Assembly: GCF_025399195.1 (NCBI RefSeq)
Contig: NW_026252114.1
Location: 1-64,000, forward strand
From: Umbelopsis ramanniana AG
Taxonomy: Eukaryota; Mucoromycota; Umbelopsidomycetes; Umbelopsidales; Umbelopsidaceae
Reading direction: 5' to 3'
DNA length: 64,000 nucleotides
The translations under genes were made by a program, and so were the position numbers. The notes under the pieces were generated by a model, which saw only the letters and a list, made by a program, of their open reading frames with translations, did no database searches and was not told the DNA's origin. Below are positions 48,228 through 61,175 of this stretch, piece after piece; position 1 is the stretch's first letter; the number at the start of each line of letters is the position of its first letter.

Positions 48228-51200
48228 ATGCCCAGAGGAAAGAACACTGGTAACAAGGGTGCAAACGCCCTCCAAACTGTCGACCTCAGCAAGCTAGAAT
48301 CCACTACGGACGAGGACTTGACTCAAATCTTGAAGGCTCGATATGAACAAGATTGCATCTATACACGTATTGGAGATCAAGCCTTGGTATCTGTAAATCC
48401 TAACAAGAGCCTCAGCATTTGTACGGATGATCAGTCTTTAAACTATGTAGCAGAATACAAAGACACTAGTGGTCAGAACGCCAATCAGCTACCCCCGCAT
48501 ATCTTCCAGCTGGTCAACCAAACATATTTGCACATGCGAAGGACTGGTGTGGATCAAAGTATCATTATCAGGTATGTAATGAAATTGCCCAAGGGTAGGG
48601 GGCTATTCAGGGACCCCGTTCAAAAATTTCGTGTTTGAGGACGCCTATCTCTGATCACTAATTTTTTTTTTTTTATGGCAGTGGTGATTCAGGCTCTGGT
48701 AAAACCGATGCGCACAAGTTGGCTCTTCGTCATCTGGTCGCCCTCAGCAGCCATAAGAAGCCTTCCAAGATCCAGACTCAGTTGCTGCATTCTCAAGCTA
48801 TTCTGGAGGCCTTTGGAAATGCAAAGACCACTCAAAACAACAATGCATCTCGTTTCGGACGCTATACGGAAGTTCAATTTTCAGAAAGAGGTCGTATTAC
48901 TGGTGCAAAACTTTTAAATTACTTTTTAGAAAAGCGCCGCGTAACAAGCGCTCCAGAAGACGAACGTAACTTCCATGCTTTCTACTACCTCTTGGCTGGT
49001 GTCCCGGCTGAAGAGAAAGCAGAGTTACGTTTATCCGATCATTCCAGCTTCGCCTATCTCAGTCGATGCCGTTCTCAAACAACCGCCGATGACGCTACCA
49101 AGTTTGAGGAACTTAAAACTTCCCTGAAAGCCTTGGGGTTCCAGAAGAAGCATATTGCTCGCTTGATGCAATTGCTTGCCGCTATTCTTCACTTGGGAAA
49201 CATTATCTTTGTCGACGATCCTTCCAAAGGACAAGACGCAGCCAATGTGAAAAATGTCGAAGTTTTGAGTTTGGCAGCTGATTTCCTAGGCGTGGACCCC
49301 CATGCACTTGAATTGGTGCTGACTTACAAAACTAAATTGATCAAGAAAGATGTGACAACCGTTTTTCTCAATGCGGAGCAGGCCAGTAAACAGAGGGATG
49401 AATTGGCAACAGCATTGTATTCGTTGATGTTCACTTGGATTGTTGAACAGATCAATATTAAGCTGTGCAACGACAATTTCCACAGCTTTATTGGTATCGT
49501 TGATCTGCCCGGTCCTCAAACCACCCAAAGTTCAGGTCAGGCCAAATTTGAACAATACTGTGTCAACTACTCCAACGAGAAATTTCATGACTTCGTTTTG
49601 CGTCAAATTTTCGAGCAAGACAATGACATTTATGAACAAGATGGTATCAAGATGCCCAATGTGCCCTACTTTAGCAATGCAGCCTGTGTCCAATTGTTTG
49701 ACAAACCCTCCAATGGTCTTAACGCTATTCTCAGCGAATGCACCGCCAAAGCGCAAAAACGTACAGACGACAATATGTTGGATTCGTTCGTGAAATACAA
49801 TAACAACCACGATTCCTTCTCCAATCGAAATGCTGATACCGGGGCAAGACAATTTACCGTTCAGCATTTTGCCAATCAAGTTGCATACACCCCTTATGGC
49901 TTTATCGAGGATAACGGTGATGCTCTTAGTGCCGACTTTGTAAACTTATTCCGAGGCAACGCTGAAACATCTGGATCATTTAACTCGTTTGTTCTGAACC
50001 TCTTCTCTCAGCAAGCTGTTTCCACCCAATCTCACCCCAAAAGCTCTGACGATATTGTGGCTGCACAACAAATCGCTAAGCCTGGACGCGCTCCATCCAT
50101 GCGACGTAGCAAGTCACAGCGAAAGTCGGGAACGGGTAAGACGGACCAAGACAATCTCGTCAAGGTGAAAGGTGATACCAAAGGCACCACTGCGGCATCG
50201 ATTGGGGTCATATCACAATTACAATCGGCATTGGAAGAGCTTATCGCTACTCTGGAAGAGACCACACCATGGTTTATCTTCTGTCTCTCCCCCAACACGT
50301 CTGGCTCAGTAAATATGTTTGATTCCAAACGTGTCAAGGCTCAAGTGCGTTCTTATGGCCTTCCTGAAATTGCCAAGCGATGGGCAAATAATTACACCAT
50401 GATCTTGGACCACGAAGAATTCCTTACTCGCTATCAGGATATTCTACTCAGTATGGGGGTTGAGGAAGACAGACTTCCACGATCGAAATGTGAGGCGGTA
50501 GGCACCATGTTTGGATGGACCTCCGCCCAGATGGCTATTGGTAGTATGAATGTAAGTTAAATGAAAAACAACAACAACAACCATGTATCCAAGCGATCAC
50601 GAGAGGAGCTTGTCTCTAATTTTGAACCCCTTTTAGGTATATTTAAGTGAGTCGTCATGGCGAAACCTAGAAGACAGTTTGCGTGGCCAAGATAAAGAGG
50701 AGCAGCGAAAGGCTAAAGAGGAAAGAAAGAAAGACGATGGTATGCAGGCGTTAAGTTCTACTCGTATGGGTCGCCTGGAGAGCGTTGATAGGCTGTCTAA
50801 CCAATCTTATGGATCAGGATCAGAATTGATTCCAGCAGTAGCAGGTGGAGCAGCTGCTGGTGGCCTTCTCAACGTGTATGAAGAGAAATCAGGCTTTTCT
50901 GAAGATCAACACTCATATTACTCTGAAGACGAATATGCTCAAGACGAACAATATAGCGGATATCAAGAGAATGAATCCACTTTCGGCTCAGAGGCGTATG
51001 GAAATGTTCCTGGACGTGAAATGGAAACCAAGCGAATGCTGCCCAACGATACCGACGCTGTTGATATCGACCAAACAGAAAACAAACCAACGGCTGGTCG
51101 TCGAAGGTGGCTTTGGTTCGTTATGTTCTTGACTTGGTGGGTTCCCAAACCTTTCATGATCTGGTGTGGACGAATGAAGCGCAAGGATATCCGTGTGGCA

Positions 51201-54200
51201 TGGCGCGAAAAGTTTGCTCTGTGTATCATCATTTTCTTGATGTCGGCATTCATCATTTGGTTCTTGGTCTTCTTTGGTGAATTGATTTGTCCTCATCAAG
51301 ATGTCTATTCGCAATCCGAACTTCAATCTCACAATGACAAAAATGGTGCCTATGTTGCTATACGTGGTGAGGTATTCGATCTGACGTCCTTTGCACCTCA
51401 TCATTGGGCTATCGATGTTATCCCAGTTAGTTCAATTCTCAACAATTACATGGGCACCGATGCAACCAACTTGTTCCCCGTGCAAGTCTCTGCCTTGTGC
51501 GATGGTACAACTGGCTCCGTCTCTCCATTTGTGTCTCTCGACTATCAGATCAACCTTACCGATACCAATGCTCAATACCATGACTTCCGTTACTTCACAA
51601 ATGATTACAGACCTGACTGGTATTTCGAGCAAATGCAAATGATGCGAAAGCTCTACAAAGTTGGCAGAATGGCATTTGATCCCAGCGATGTTTACAAGCA
51701 AGCTACCACCAGTACAGTTATGAATGGCATTTCAGCTTACCGGCAATGGGCTATCCTGAACAACAACGTCTATGATCTTACTTATTATATCATGGGTGGT
51801 CGCTACTTGAAAGGCCCCAACAATCAAACCGCTCCCGCAGGAACGTCAACAGACTTTTTGGATACCTCAGTGGTCGAACTCTTCCGTCAGCTGGCCGGGC
51901 AAGATATTACCGATAGTTGGAACAAATTGCCATTGGATTCTGCGCTTCGAGATCGTATGGAAGTGTGTCTTCAAAATCTCTTCCAAGTTGGTGTAGTCGA
52001 TAGTCGCAATTCAGCTCGCTGCTTGTTCTCAGAATATCTGTTGCTTATTATCACTGTTCTCCTTTGTGCGGTCATCGTCTTCAAATTCCTTGCCGCATTG
52101 CAACTTGGAAGTCGGCGTGAACCGGAGGAGTACGACAAATTCATCATCTGTCAAGTACCTTGTTACACTGAAAGTGAAGAATCTCTCAAGAAGACCATCG
52201 ATTCTATTGCCGTGCTTAAATACGACGACAAGCGAAAGTTACTCTTCATTATTTGCGATGGTATGTTGATCGGTAGCGGAAATGACCGTCCAACACCTCG
52301 TATTGTGTTGGATATTCTTGGCGTTGATCCTAATGTCGATCCGGAGCCACTTTCTTTCCTTTCTCTTGGTGAAGGTCAAAAGCAACATAACATGGGCAAG
52401 GTGTACTCTGGTCTTTATGAAATTGCTGGTCACGTTGTGCCATATATCGTGGTAGCCAAGGTTGGCAAACCTAGCGAACGTCAAAAGCCTGGTAACCGTG
52501 GTAAACGTGATTCTCAAATGATCTTGATGCGATTCCTCAACAAGGTTCACTTTGACTCTGCCATGACGCCTATGGACCTGGAAATTTTCCATCAGATCAA
52601 AAACGTTATTGGTGTGAATCCTTCCTTCTATGAATTCATTTTGATGGTGGATGCTGATACGGAGGTCTTACCTGATGCTCTTAACCGTATGGTGTCTTGT
52701 TTTGTACACGATGCCAAGGTGATCGGTCTGTGTGGAGAAACTACCCTGGCTAACGAAAAGGACTCTTGGGTCACCATGATCCAAGTTTACGAATACTATA
52801 TTTCCCATCATCTTACCAAAGCTTTCGAGTCTTTGTTTGGATCGGTCACCTGTTTACCTGGTTGTTTCTCCATGTATCGCGTTCGTTCAGCCTTGAAAAA
52901 TCAACCTTTATTGGTTTCTAATCAAGTTATACAAGATTATGAGGTTAACGTTGTCGACACTTTGCACAAGAAGAACTTGCTTCATTTGGGTGAGGATCGT
53001 TATTTGACGACCTTGATTCTCAAGCACTTTCCCAACTACAAGACCAAGTTCACTCCTGACGCTACTTGTAAAACTAACGCTCCGGACACCTGGTCTATTC
53101 TTCTTTCCCAAAGACGTCGGTGGATTAACTCTACCGTTCATAACTTGGGTGAGCTGGTCTTCTTGCCTCAATTGTGTGGTTTCTGCTGTTTCTCTATGCG
53201 GTTTGTTGTCTTCATCGATCTTATCAGTACCCTCGTGATGCCTGCTACCGTTGGTTATATGGCCTATTTGATTTACGAATTGGCGACCTCTCCTAATGGT
53301 GTTCCCGTCTGGTCTATTGTCACTATTGCTGCCGTTTATGGTCTTCAAGCCTTTATCTTCATCATCAATCGCAAGGTATGTTCCATTCACATTTCTTTGG
53401 CTTAATGTTTTACAGTGTGTAATAGCGATAACCTAATATTTTATTGAACTTTTTGCATTTTCATTAGTGGGAACATATTGGATGGATGATCGTCAGCATC
53501 TTCGCTATCCCTGTCTTCTCCCTCTATATTCCAGTGTACTCTTTCTGGCATTTCGATGACTTCTCTTGGGGTAACACTCGTGTTGTGGTTGGAGAAAGTG
53601 GAAAGCGAGTGCTTGTTCCTGAAGATCAAGGCAAATTTGATCCCAAGTCCATCCCAACCATGACCTGGACGCAGTATGAAGAAGGCTTATTCCGAGAAGA
53701 CGGAGCAGGAGCTTGGAATGATAATGCATCTGTTGGATCTCATCGTACGGGTTACACTCAAGGCAGCTACCGTAGCCATCCTTCCCACCAAATGGCCGCC
53801 CAGTCGGCTTATGGCGAAGGAGCCTCCATGTATGATGAACAACTCTATGGTGGACGTAGCCGATCAAGGTCGCCCGCACCTATGGTACCTTTCAATGATG
53901 CTGCATCTTTCCATCCGTCTCTTGGTGGAGGCATGGGTATGAATCCACGCATGTCTACGGCTTACTCTGATATGATGAGTCAACGCGGACCTGCATTCGG
54001 ATCGCAAGCAGACTTTAGTGCTTACGCTATGTCAAGACCTGGTAGCACCATGATGCCGGCGTCATCGTCAATGATGGACTATTACGGAGCAGCAACCTCT
54101 GGATCGGTTCAAGGCGAGGCCATGCCATCGAACGAGCAGATCATGGACGAAGTTCGTAACATTCTTGCCAATGCCGATCTCATGTCCATTACCAAGAAGC

Positions 54201-54301
54201 AAGTCAGAGACAGACTAAGTGAAATGTTCGGAGTTCCCATGTCCAGCAAGAAGGAGTACATCAATAGCTGTATTGAGACCGTCTTGCGCGGAGACAACTA
54301 A
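48228..54301 (+). CDS. Chitin synthase with N-terminal myosin motor-like domain (class V/VII type)
   Basis: Cell-wall enzyme polymerising UDP-GlcNAc to chitin at hyphal tips and septa. Exons 48228-48571, 48682-50551, 50637-53375 and 53468-54301 join in phase to 1,928 residues. Order: myosin motor-like domain (about 1-750) with P-loop GDSGSGKT at 116-123 and switch I NNNASRFG at 167-174; membrane segments; a cytochrome b5-like domain (GAYVAIRGEVFDLTSFAPHHW, about 973); chitin synthase domain with VDADTEV near 1409, EDRYLTTLIL, and the signature QRRRW near 1563; further membrane helices; and a C-terminal DEK_C-like helical domain (about 1873-1926). Switch II reads VDLPGP rather than DIxGFE, so motor ATPase activity is doubtful while the synthase site looks intact. 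No IQ motif was seen. Confidence 0.95.
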
Positions 54302-55159
54302 ACCAGCAGCATTTCATCATGATATCCGGATGAATCAATCCTACCTACAAAAAAAAAAAAAAGACTACTACAGCCCCTCCATTATTCTATAACTCCCAAC
54401 ATCGAATAGACAAACACCCATTTCATATTCCCTCTTCATTCACTCTTTTCTTTCACATATGCTGTTGTATTTCTTTCCTTGTCTTACCTTGTCTATTCAT
54501 ACTGATCTTTTATTTGAAGTCCTCCACAATTGTATACAACACCGCAAATTTTTTCCTTCTTCTCCCACAATTGAAAACCAATTCACCTAACTAAAAAATT
54601 TCAATACACAGCAAAATAAATACATTGCATCTCTCATAAGAGGATTTGTCAAAACTGGATTCTCAACATTCGGTCATATCGCCGCTGTTAGTAGAACTTA
54701 TGCAAGTCTTCATGTTGCACCAAAGTGCTAATTGAATTCGATTGGGTAAAACGTGCAGTAACAAATGAGCTGGAAGTCTGGTTTGGTTCTCGATAGTATG
54801 AGCAGATTAGTTCAGCCCTCATTCATGCCTATGATCTCTCGAAGAGTGTGATCCATACCAGTACAGAAAAAGATGTGCATGAGCATAAAACATCGCTGAG
54901 AAGGTGGAAATGAAAGCCAGTAATGGAAGCTGAGTTTGACACAAAAAGATCCTCAACGAGCAACTTGTGCAACACCAGGGAAATTGTAATTATTTTTTTT
55001 ATATAACATCCAGATGTTCTCTCGTCAAACCAGTTTTCCCAACCTCTCTTTACTTCCTTCCCTTCCTTCCCTTCCTTACGCCATTTCGATCAGATAGCGG
55101 CCTCCTTACATTCCATTCCTTACACTGAACATTAATACAAAGACCAACACTCGTTTCGA
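54302..55159. other. 3' flank of chitin synthase and promoter of protease gene
   Basis: The first part is pyrimidine-rich with an oligo-A run (54348-54363) and would hold the 3' UTR. A short CCTT/CCCTT repeat lies near 55047-55077, about 90 nt before the protease ATG, inside a pyrimidine-rich leader. No open frame of interest. Confidence 0.5.
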
Positions 55160-57159
55160 ATGAAGGTTTTCACTCCCCTATCGATTGCTTGCTTAGCACT
55201 CGCTGAAATCGCCCAAGGAGCTGGTGTGACCCTCAGCTTCGGCCGTAAGCACCCTAGCCCCTCCGAAGCTTTGGCTGCCAACAAGGCTCGTGTCGAAAGT
55301 TTGGCCAATGGCCACACTCGCAGCCTTGCCGCCGGGTCAACGACTTACCCTATGTTCAACTCGATTTGGAGTGTATGTATACGAAAAAATATTTGGTACC
55401 TGCATTGAAAAATGAGATCGACAAATAACACTGTCTATATTTAAACTAGTACTTGATCGATGTTGATGTTGGCACTCCCGCAAAGCCATTTACTCTTATT
55501 TTCGACACTGGATCTTCCAACACTTGGATTCCCGACAAGTCCTGTGGTAGCAGCTGCAGTGGTGCTTCTCACGCATTCAACTCCAATACGTCTTCCACCT
55601 GGGTTAGCGATAGTGGCAACACTATGGATATCCAATATGGCTCTGGATATTGCTCGGGAGTTCTTGGAACAGATACCCTTGCTTTCGGTAGCTCACTTAA
55701 GGTGCCTAAACAAGAAATTGGTTTGGCTACAACTGCTGCCAGCTCTATCACCAGCAATGGTGTGGATGGTATTCTTGGTATGGGCCCTGATAGCTTGAGC
55801 GCTGGATTCAACAGCGGTAAGTGGAACCATTTTGCCAACTTGCTTATTGCATGCAAATCAAGAAATTCATTTCTATATAAATAATCAGAGGGCAAGGTCT
55901 TGAAGACCCCTGTCTCCAACATGGTGGCAAATAATCTTGTTACCGAAGACGTTTTCAGCGTTTATTTTGCTCCCGAGCCCGAAGGCGATTTCTCAGGTTC
56001 CGTTAACGGTCAAGTTACCTTTGGTGGCCTTCCGGATTCCAGCTTATACTCTGGATCTATTCAATATGTATCCTTGCTTACAAGCGGCACCGCATCTGTA
56101 AGTGACCACCAGAGGCTGAAATTCAGGGTTCCCGTGTAACCTGATGCACATGTATTTACACAACCTTTTCTCAAAAAGAAATACTGGGGTATTCCTCTCG
56201 ACAATGTCAAGGTCGGTAGCGCTGTTGCCGTCAGTTCCTTTGATGCAATCGTCGACACTGGAACCACTTTGATTATCCTCAGCTCTGCTGCTGCCACTGC
56301 TATCTACAACAAGATTAGCGGTTCGCAGTATAACAGTGATGCCGCCATGTGGGAAGTGCCTTGCAAGACCCTCAGCTCGCTTCCTACTATTACCTTTACC
56401 GTCAACGGTAAATCATACCCACTCACACCTGCGCAATACACAGTTCCTAGCTGGGAGGTGAGTAAAGCGTCTATTGTTCCGCATCCTAACAAATAATAGT
56501 AATACTGACTTGCATTCATTCTGAAGGTCACTTCATGGGGTACCCCTGACACTAACATGTGCTTCTCATATATTGTTGGCGAAGACATTGGTATTCAAAT
56601 CATTGGACAAAAGTTCTTGGAAAACTACGTGTCAGTTTTTGATGCCGATAGCAACCGTCTTGGATTAGCTCCTCGTGCTGGTAGCGTCGATTCATCCGTA
56701 GCTACAACGACCACAACCAAGAGTACTACCACCGCGAAGAAGACTACCACCACCACCAAGAAGACTACTACCACCAAGAAGTCTACTACTACCACCAAGA
56801 AATCTACTACCACCACCAAGAAGCCTACTACTACCACCAAGAAGTCTACTACCACCAAGAAGTCTACCACCACCAAGAAGTCTACTACCACTAAGAAGTC
56901 TACTACCACCAAGAAGGCTACTACCACCAAGAAGACTACTACCACCAAGAAGACTACTACCACCAAGAAGGCTACCAGCACAAAGTCTGCCACTGCCACT
57001 TCCAGCTGTACCAAAAAGTACACTGTAAAGAAGGGTGATACTTGCTCCAGCATTGCTTCCAAACTTGGTGGCACTACTGCTGCCAAAATCATCAGCAATA
57101 ATTCCAAAGTGAATAGTGGCTGCACCAACTTGGACATTGGCCAAGTATTGTGCGTTTAA
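55160..57159 (+). CDS. Secreted aspartic protease with Thr/Lys repeat linker and C-terminal LysM domain
   Basis: Five exons (55160-55372, 55450-55816, 55889-56097, 56179-56457, 56527-57159) join in phase to 566 residues. Residues 1-20 are a signal peptide (MKVFTPLSIACLALAEIAQG), followed by a propeptide. The pepsin-family (A1) fold has both catalytic motifs: FDTGSS with Asp90 and VDTGTT with Asp289, plus YGSGYCSG as flap and the closing segment IIGQKFLENYVSVFDADSNRLGLA. After the usual protease end (about 406) comes a linker of about 100 residues almost only Thr, Lys and some Ser, then a LysM domain (about 515-566) starting KKYTVKKGDTCSSIASKLG, with three or four Cys. LysM binds chitin/GlcNAc polymers, so the protease is likely tethered to cell walls. 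Secretion and wall binding are inference. Confidence 0.93.
56692..57000 (+). repeat. Thr/Lys-coding minisatellite inside the protease gene
   Basis: A tandem array with units of about 15-18 nt (ACTACCACCAAGAAG with TCT, GCT, CCT or ACT inserts) encodes TTTKK, TTTKKS, TTTTKK and similar units some eighteen times. Sixteen or so Lys-Lys pairs sit among Thr clusters. Such tracts are usually heavily O-mannosylated linkers in fungal secreted proteins, and they vary in copy number between strains. Confidence 0.9.
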
Positions 57160-57415
57160 TTAACAAGATATAACCGTATAATGAACACGTCTCCTTCATC
57201 AACTTGTTTGTTCAAGCATAATATTAATGAGAATAACATTAGTGCTTTTCTTGTCGTCGTATAACCCTGTCGGTTTAAAATTGCAATATCATGTAATGTC
57301 ATTGCCGAGTCATCATGACCGAAAATTTGACTGCAGCACTTTTTTCTTTTTTGGGCTGATCTTGTTTGCCACCCTCTGAACTCAATACCCCACACTTTAT
57401 AACGTAACAGAACCA

Positions 57416-58531
57416 ATGTGCCAAGATTCCATTGACCAATCGGCCTATAGCGATCTCTTGATTGAAGAAAAGTTTGACGATGACTTATACAAATATCTCT
57501 GTGACAATCACTGCCATCCCCACGATGACGTTGACAAGCTCGACGAGATTGCAAAGTTACGGACGGGCCACTTGACGCTTATGGGCGTGCGTGAACAGGA
57601 TTGGGATACAGTCAAGAAAGTAGTTGATCAGTCATCCATAGACGATGAAGACGGCGTGGAAAGATGTATCCCGAGTTTTGGTATGTTCGAGTTTCAATTG
57701 TAGGGTAAAATCGATGATAACGGCCAGCTAACACCTATCATTTTAGGTGTGCACCCATGGTATGCGCACTTGGTGCGAGGGGCGGCAAGGAACCAAACAG
57801 AAGCAGCTGAACAACACTACAATCGTGTACTGACATCTAAGGACGACTCGGAAAAAGCAGATTTGATACAACATCTACCCACACCTTCCAGCGATTGGCT
57901 TCGAACCTTACGGGCCAACCTTGAAAAATATCCACATGCACTTGTTGGGGAGGTTGGATTCGATCGATCCGCCCGTTTGTTACCGGCTGGAGCAGAGCAC
58001 TGGCATGGGGTACGACCGACGGAAGTGAGATGTACTCCAGAGCATCAATTGGAGGTTGTGTCCAGTCAGATTGAATTAGCCCGAGATCTGAATCGGTCCG
58101 TTAGCTTACATTGTGTTCAAGCACATGGGATGGTGTTGGACCTGCTACTGCGAAAAGCAAATGAATGGAGAAAGAAGGATATGAAGACTCCGTTTCGCAT
58201 CTGTTTGCATAGCTACGGTGGTAGCCCAGGCATACTACCTAGCTTATTTGACATCAAACGTCCTGTCAAAGTCTACATGAGCTTTTCTGTTGCTATCAAT
58301 GGTCGATTAGGGAACAAGCTGCTCCAGTTGATCGAAAAAGTTCCAGACGACCGAGTTTTAATCGAGTCAGATTACAATACACCAACTGGTATCGACGATG
58401 CTATGGTTGATATCACCAAGGTTGTTGCTAAGGCTAAGAAGTGGTCTATTCAGCAAGTTGTTGAAATAACAAGAAGAAACTGGTTGGAATTTATCAATAT
58501 CTCTGCTCCTAGCGGTGAACATCGTGCTTAA
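57416..58531 (+). CDS. TatD-family metal-dependent hydrolase, Scn1-like
   Basis: Exons 57416-57680 and 57747-58531 join in phase to 349 residues. TIM-barrel hydrolase of the TatD group, closest in layout to fission yeast Scn1 (a Cut9-interacting protein), with possible DNase activity. Metal-site motifs are present: DNHCHPH near the N-terminus, SFGVHPWYAH across the exon junction, GEVGFDRSA, SLHCVQAHG, LHSYGG and LIESDYNTP with the final Asp. A longer insert (about residues 90-140) distinguishes it from bacterial TatD. Substrate is unknown; the exonuclease role is by family only. The ATG at 57416 is the first in frame and leads directly into the barrel. Confidence 0.87.
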
Positions 58532-58703
58532 AATAGCGATCTACAAGAGGATAAAAACGTAGAATGTTCTCTAAACGATATTGTATTTTTGTTCTTCTAA
58601 AAAAACATCATAATGGCATGATATGTACAATAAAATCGAATATACACACATCTTATTAAGACTAGAAAATTTACAATGTCTCTAATGTTGATGGATAGAG
58701 CGG

Positions 58704-60129
58704 TCATGCGGAGACTAGCGCGCTTGGTCTTGTAGAATAGCCATTCGTTGATAGAAGGGCTGTATCGCTTCGATTGGAATATTCCGCCTCGTCAATCTCA
58801 TCCAAAGTCAAGTTTTCGGCCTGATTTCCTAGACGCGGGATTCTAACGTAGGCATCCGTGCCAAATCCATCCATGGTGAGAACGCTGAGTTCACCTCCCC
58901 AGTACTCAGCATACACTTTGCTCATAGGAAGTCCAAAACCAAGTCTCTCGTCGACGGCCTGTTTTTCACGTTCAGCCATGCTACCTCCCATCTTCTTTAT
59001 ATTCTTGAATTTCTTGAAGTCGTTCGGTGCACTGGAATAACTCCACAGCGTCTTAAACACTTCGTTTGAGATGCCTCCAGCATTGTCGGACACACGAAAT
59101 AAGATGTCCGTCTTGTTCTGAGCAATGGTCAAGCGGACTGTCTTTGTTTCCGAGTTCTCGCACTCTACTGAATGTCGAATGGAATTGGTCAGCAATTCAT
59201 ACAGGATGTATTCTATATGCTCTGGAATATAGGCGAACACCGCTTCATTTCGCGCACTGCCGTCGATGATAACATTGACAGTTCGACCGTGACTCTTCAA
59301 TACATGCTGCGAAGAAAGTGCAACACACATTTCTGCCATTTCTCGTGCACAGCATCGAGTAAAGATAATTCCAATATAACCTTCTTCATCCCATGCGGTG
59401 TTGTGGTTGGCAGTAATGGCTAAATGCTGCTCAGCAATGACCCGTCTTGATATCCTTGATCTCAGCATAGTATTCATAAATCGATCAAATGACGCGGGAG
59501 CGATGAATCCTGTACATTCTGTCGCACCAAGAGCAAGTTCCGGTATGACAAAAAGACCATCATCAAGCAAGCCGTTGAGCAAGTCGCAGAAGTGTTCATT
59601 ATCCTCCAAGGTCTTGATGGCGGGGTATTGACGAATCTTTTCAAATGCCTCCCAGTACATTCGATAGATCCGCTAGTAAAAACAAACAATAAAGCCCTAT
59701 ATTAGACAAGTTGTTACGCCGTAACGCTGACCTTCTTCCTATCCAACTCACCTCTATGTGCGGATTGGTACCAACAATAAATGGTAGTTTCTGGAAATCT
59801 CGAATGCGGTGGGCCAAGCGGATGGTGATTTCAGTGCGGACATAGTTGGCACTATCGATCAAGCGATCGTCTGTCATATGACGCCCATAAAAAACCAGTT
59901 GGCGAATGGTGTTGGGATTGACGCTTTGATCGACGTACCGATCTAATACTTCGTTATGATAAAAGCTTTTCGGTGCAGCGGTATTGTGCCGACGTTGCTG
60001 CCAGTTAGCTGGCATCTGTATATGACGAGGATACGTCATTTTCGGGTATGGTCTAAATGTTGCAGCCAGTCGACCGTATGCTGGCTTGAACAGCCTTCTA
60101 GCTGATAATTGACATAACGATCGATTCAT
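58704..60129 (-). CDS. Mitochondrial pyruvate/branched-chain alpha-ketoacid dehydrogenase kinase
   Basis: Protein kinase of the GHKL fold that phosphorylates and inactivates the E1 subunit of pyruvate (or branched-chain ketoacid) dehydrogenase in the mitochondrial matrix. Exons 60129-59752 and 59672-58704 join in phase to 448 residues. The first 50 residues are Arg/Ser-rich, a presequence. The N-terminal helical bundle includes LVFYGRHMTDDRLIDSANYVRTEI. ATP-lid motifs: N box YELLTNSIRHS, G1 DNAGGIS, and G2 GFGLPMSKVYAEYWGGEL. The DDGLFVIPELALG segment fits the Pkp-type fungal kinases. Which of the two complexes it targets cannot be decided by eye. The tail is Ser/Thr-rich. Confidence 0.93.
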
Positions 60130-61175
60130 AGCTTCAGTGGTTTCTCGTCCAAAAGAGCCATCCGACCCCGGTGGTTTAACTTTTTTTAAATTTTACTTGT
60201 CTGAGTTGAGAAGATCATTCTGACTCACCCACTATTGGACCAATGCTGGTAAGATATGGTATCCGCCATGAATGGAAGCAGAAAAGATTTAGGGCATAAT
60301 GGGCACGAAAGAATAGCCAGGGAAAAATTATGGTTCACAAGTCATCACCATGGCTTTGGAATTCTCGGCCGAATTTTCCTTCTTGGTTGCTGTGGGTCCA
60401 CCACCTCCACCAAAAAGATAATCGAGACCAGCAGCAGCCTGTAGCTGGGATTGGCTTACGTACACACGAATTGCATTTGGCTTAGGCACAGGAAATTTAA
60501 GTGCAATTGCTGATCGTTAGGTTGGCAAACCATGTTCAAAGTTCAACCATGGCTGCAGTCTTCTGCAAGTCATATGCTCATCTTGGGACCATCATGCTGA
60601 CCGCCAAATTGAACAGCGGAAGCCGAACATAACCTACGTATTGCTCAGCGCTTGTAGAAATGAAATACAGCTCTAAATGAATGGCTCTCTCAATTCAGCC
60701 GAACCCAAGAAGTACTTGCTCTATTCCATGGGTAATTTCAGCTCTTTTACCGAAAGATCTAGCAAATTACCGAGCCGTCCCCGCTAAAGGGGGTTAGGTA
60801 GAAACCGATAGGGACACCCGAGCAATTGTGCATTTCTCGCGCTCACCCAACCGTGACCTCATCTCCTTTACCACCGCTCCCACTCTGACTTCCTGATCGG
60901 TATACGAAATTATCGATAGACGGTGGTATGACGAACGAATGCGTTCCACCAGAGCCGAGAAGCCTTGTAGCAGGTGTGGCTGAGTGGAGTAGCATCAAGT
61001 GCTTCGCTTGTAGCACTGGCCCCTATCACTTTTTTTTTTTATTTTACTTTTTCTCTTCACTCTTCCTCACATATTAGTGCTTCTCCCCTGTTCGCTTTCT
61101 TACATATCCATCCCTCTCGTTTATATTCACTACCCTTAATACTACCCAAGAAAAGCACTCGATCGAAAAATAGTA
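60130..61175. other. Large divergent promoter region (PDK / RhoGEF)
   Basis: About 1 kb between divergent starts. No protein-like frame was found. A box-A-like TGGCTGAGTGG occurs at about 60979, but no tRNA folds there. The part before 61175 is pyrimidine-rich (about 61030-61130), as expected for the RhoGEF 5' leader. Confidence 0.45.

Noticed and set aside
56625-57144. Two long minus-strand frames rich in Val/Phe/Leu or Gly/Ser/Leu
   Set aside because: They are antisense readings of the Thr/Lys repeat in the protease gene, and their repeated composition follows from the repeat alone.
60974-61030. Box-A-like TGGCTGAGTGG suggesting a tRNA-Ser or tRNA-Leu
   Set aside because: No acceptor stem or box B (GGTTCGA-type) follows at the required distance, and the sequence runs into a pyrimidine tract.
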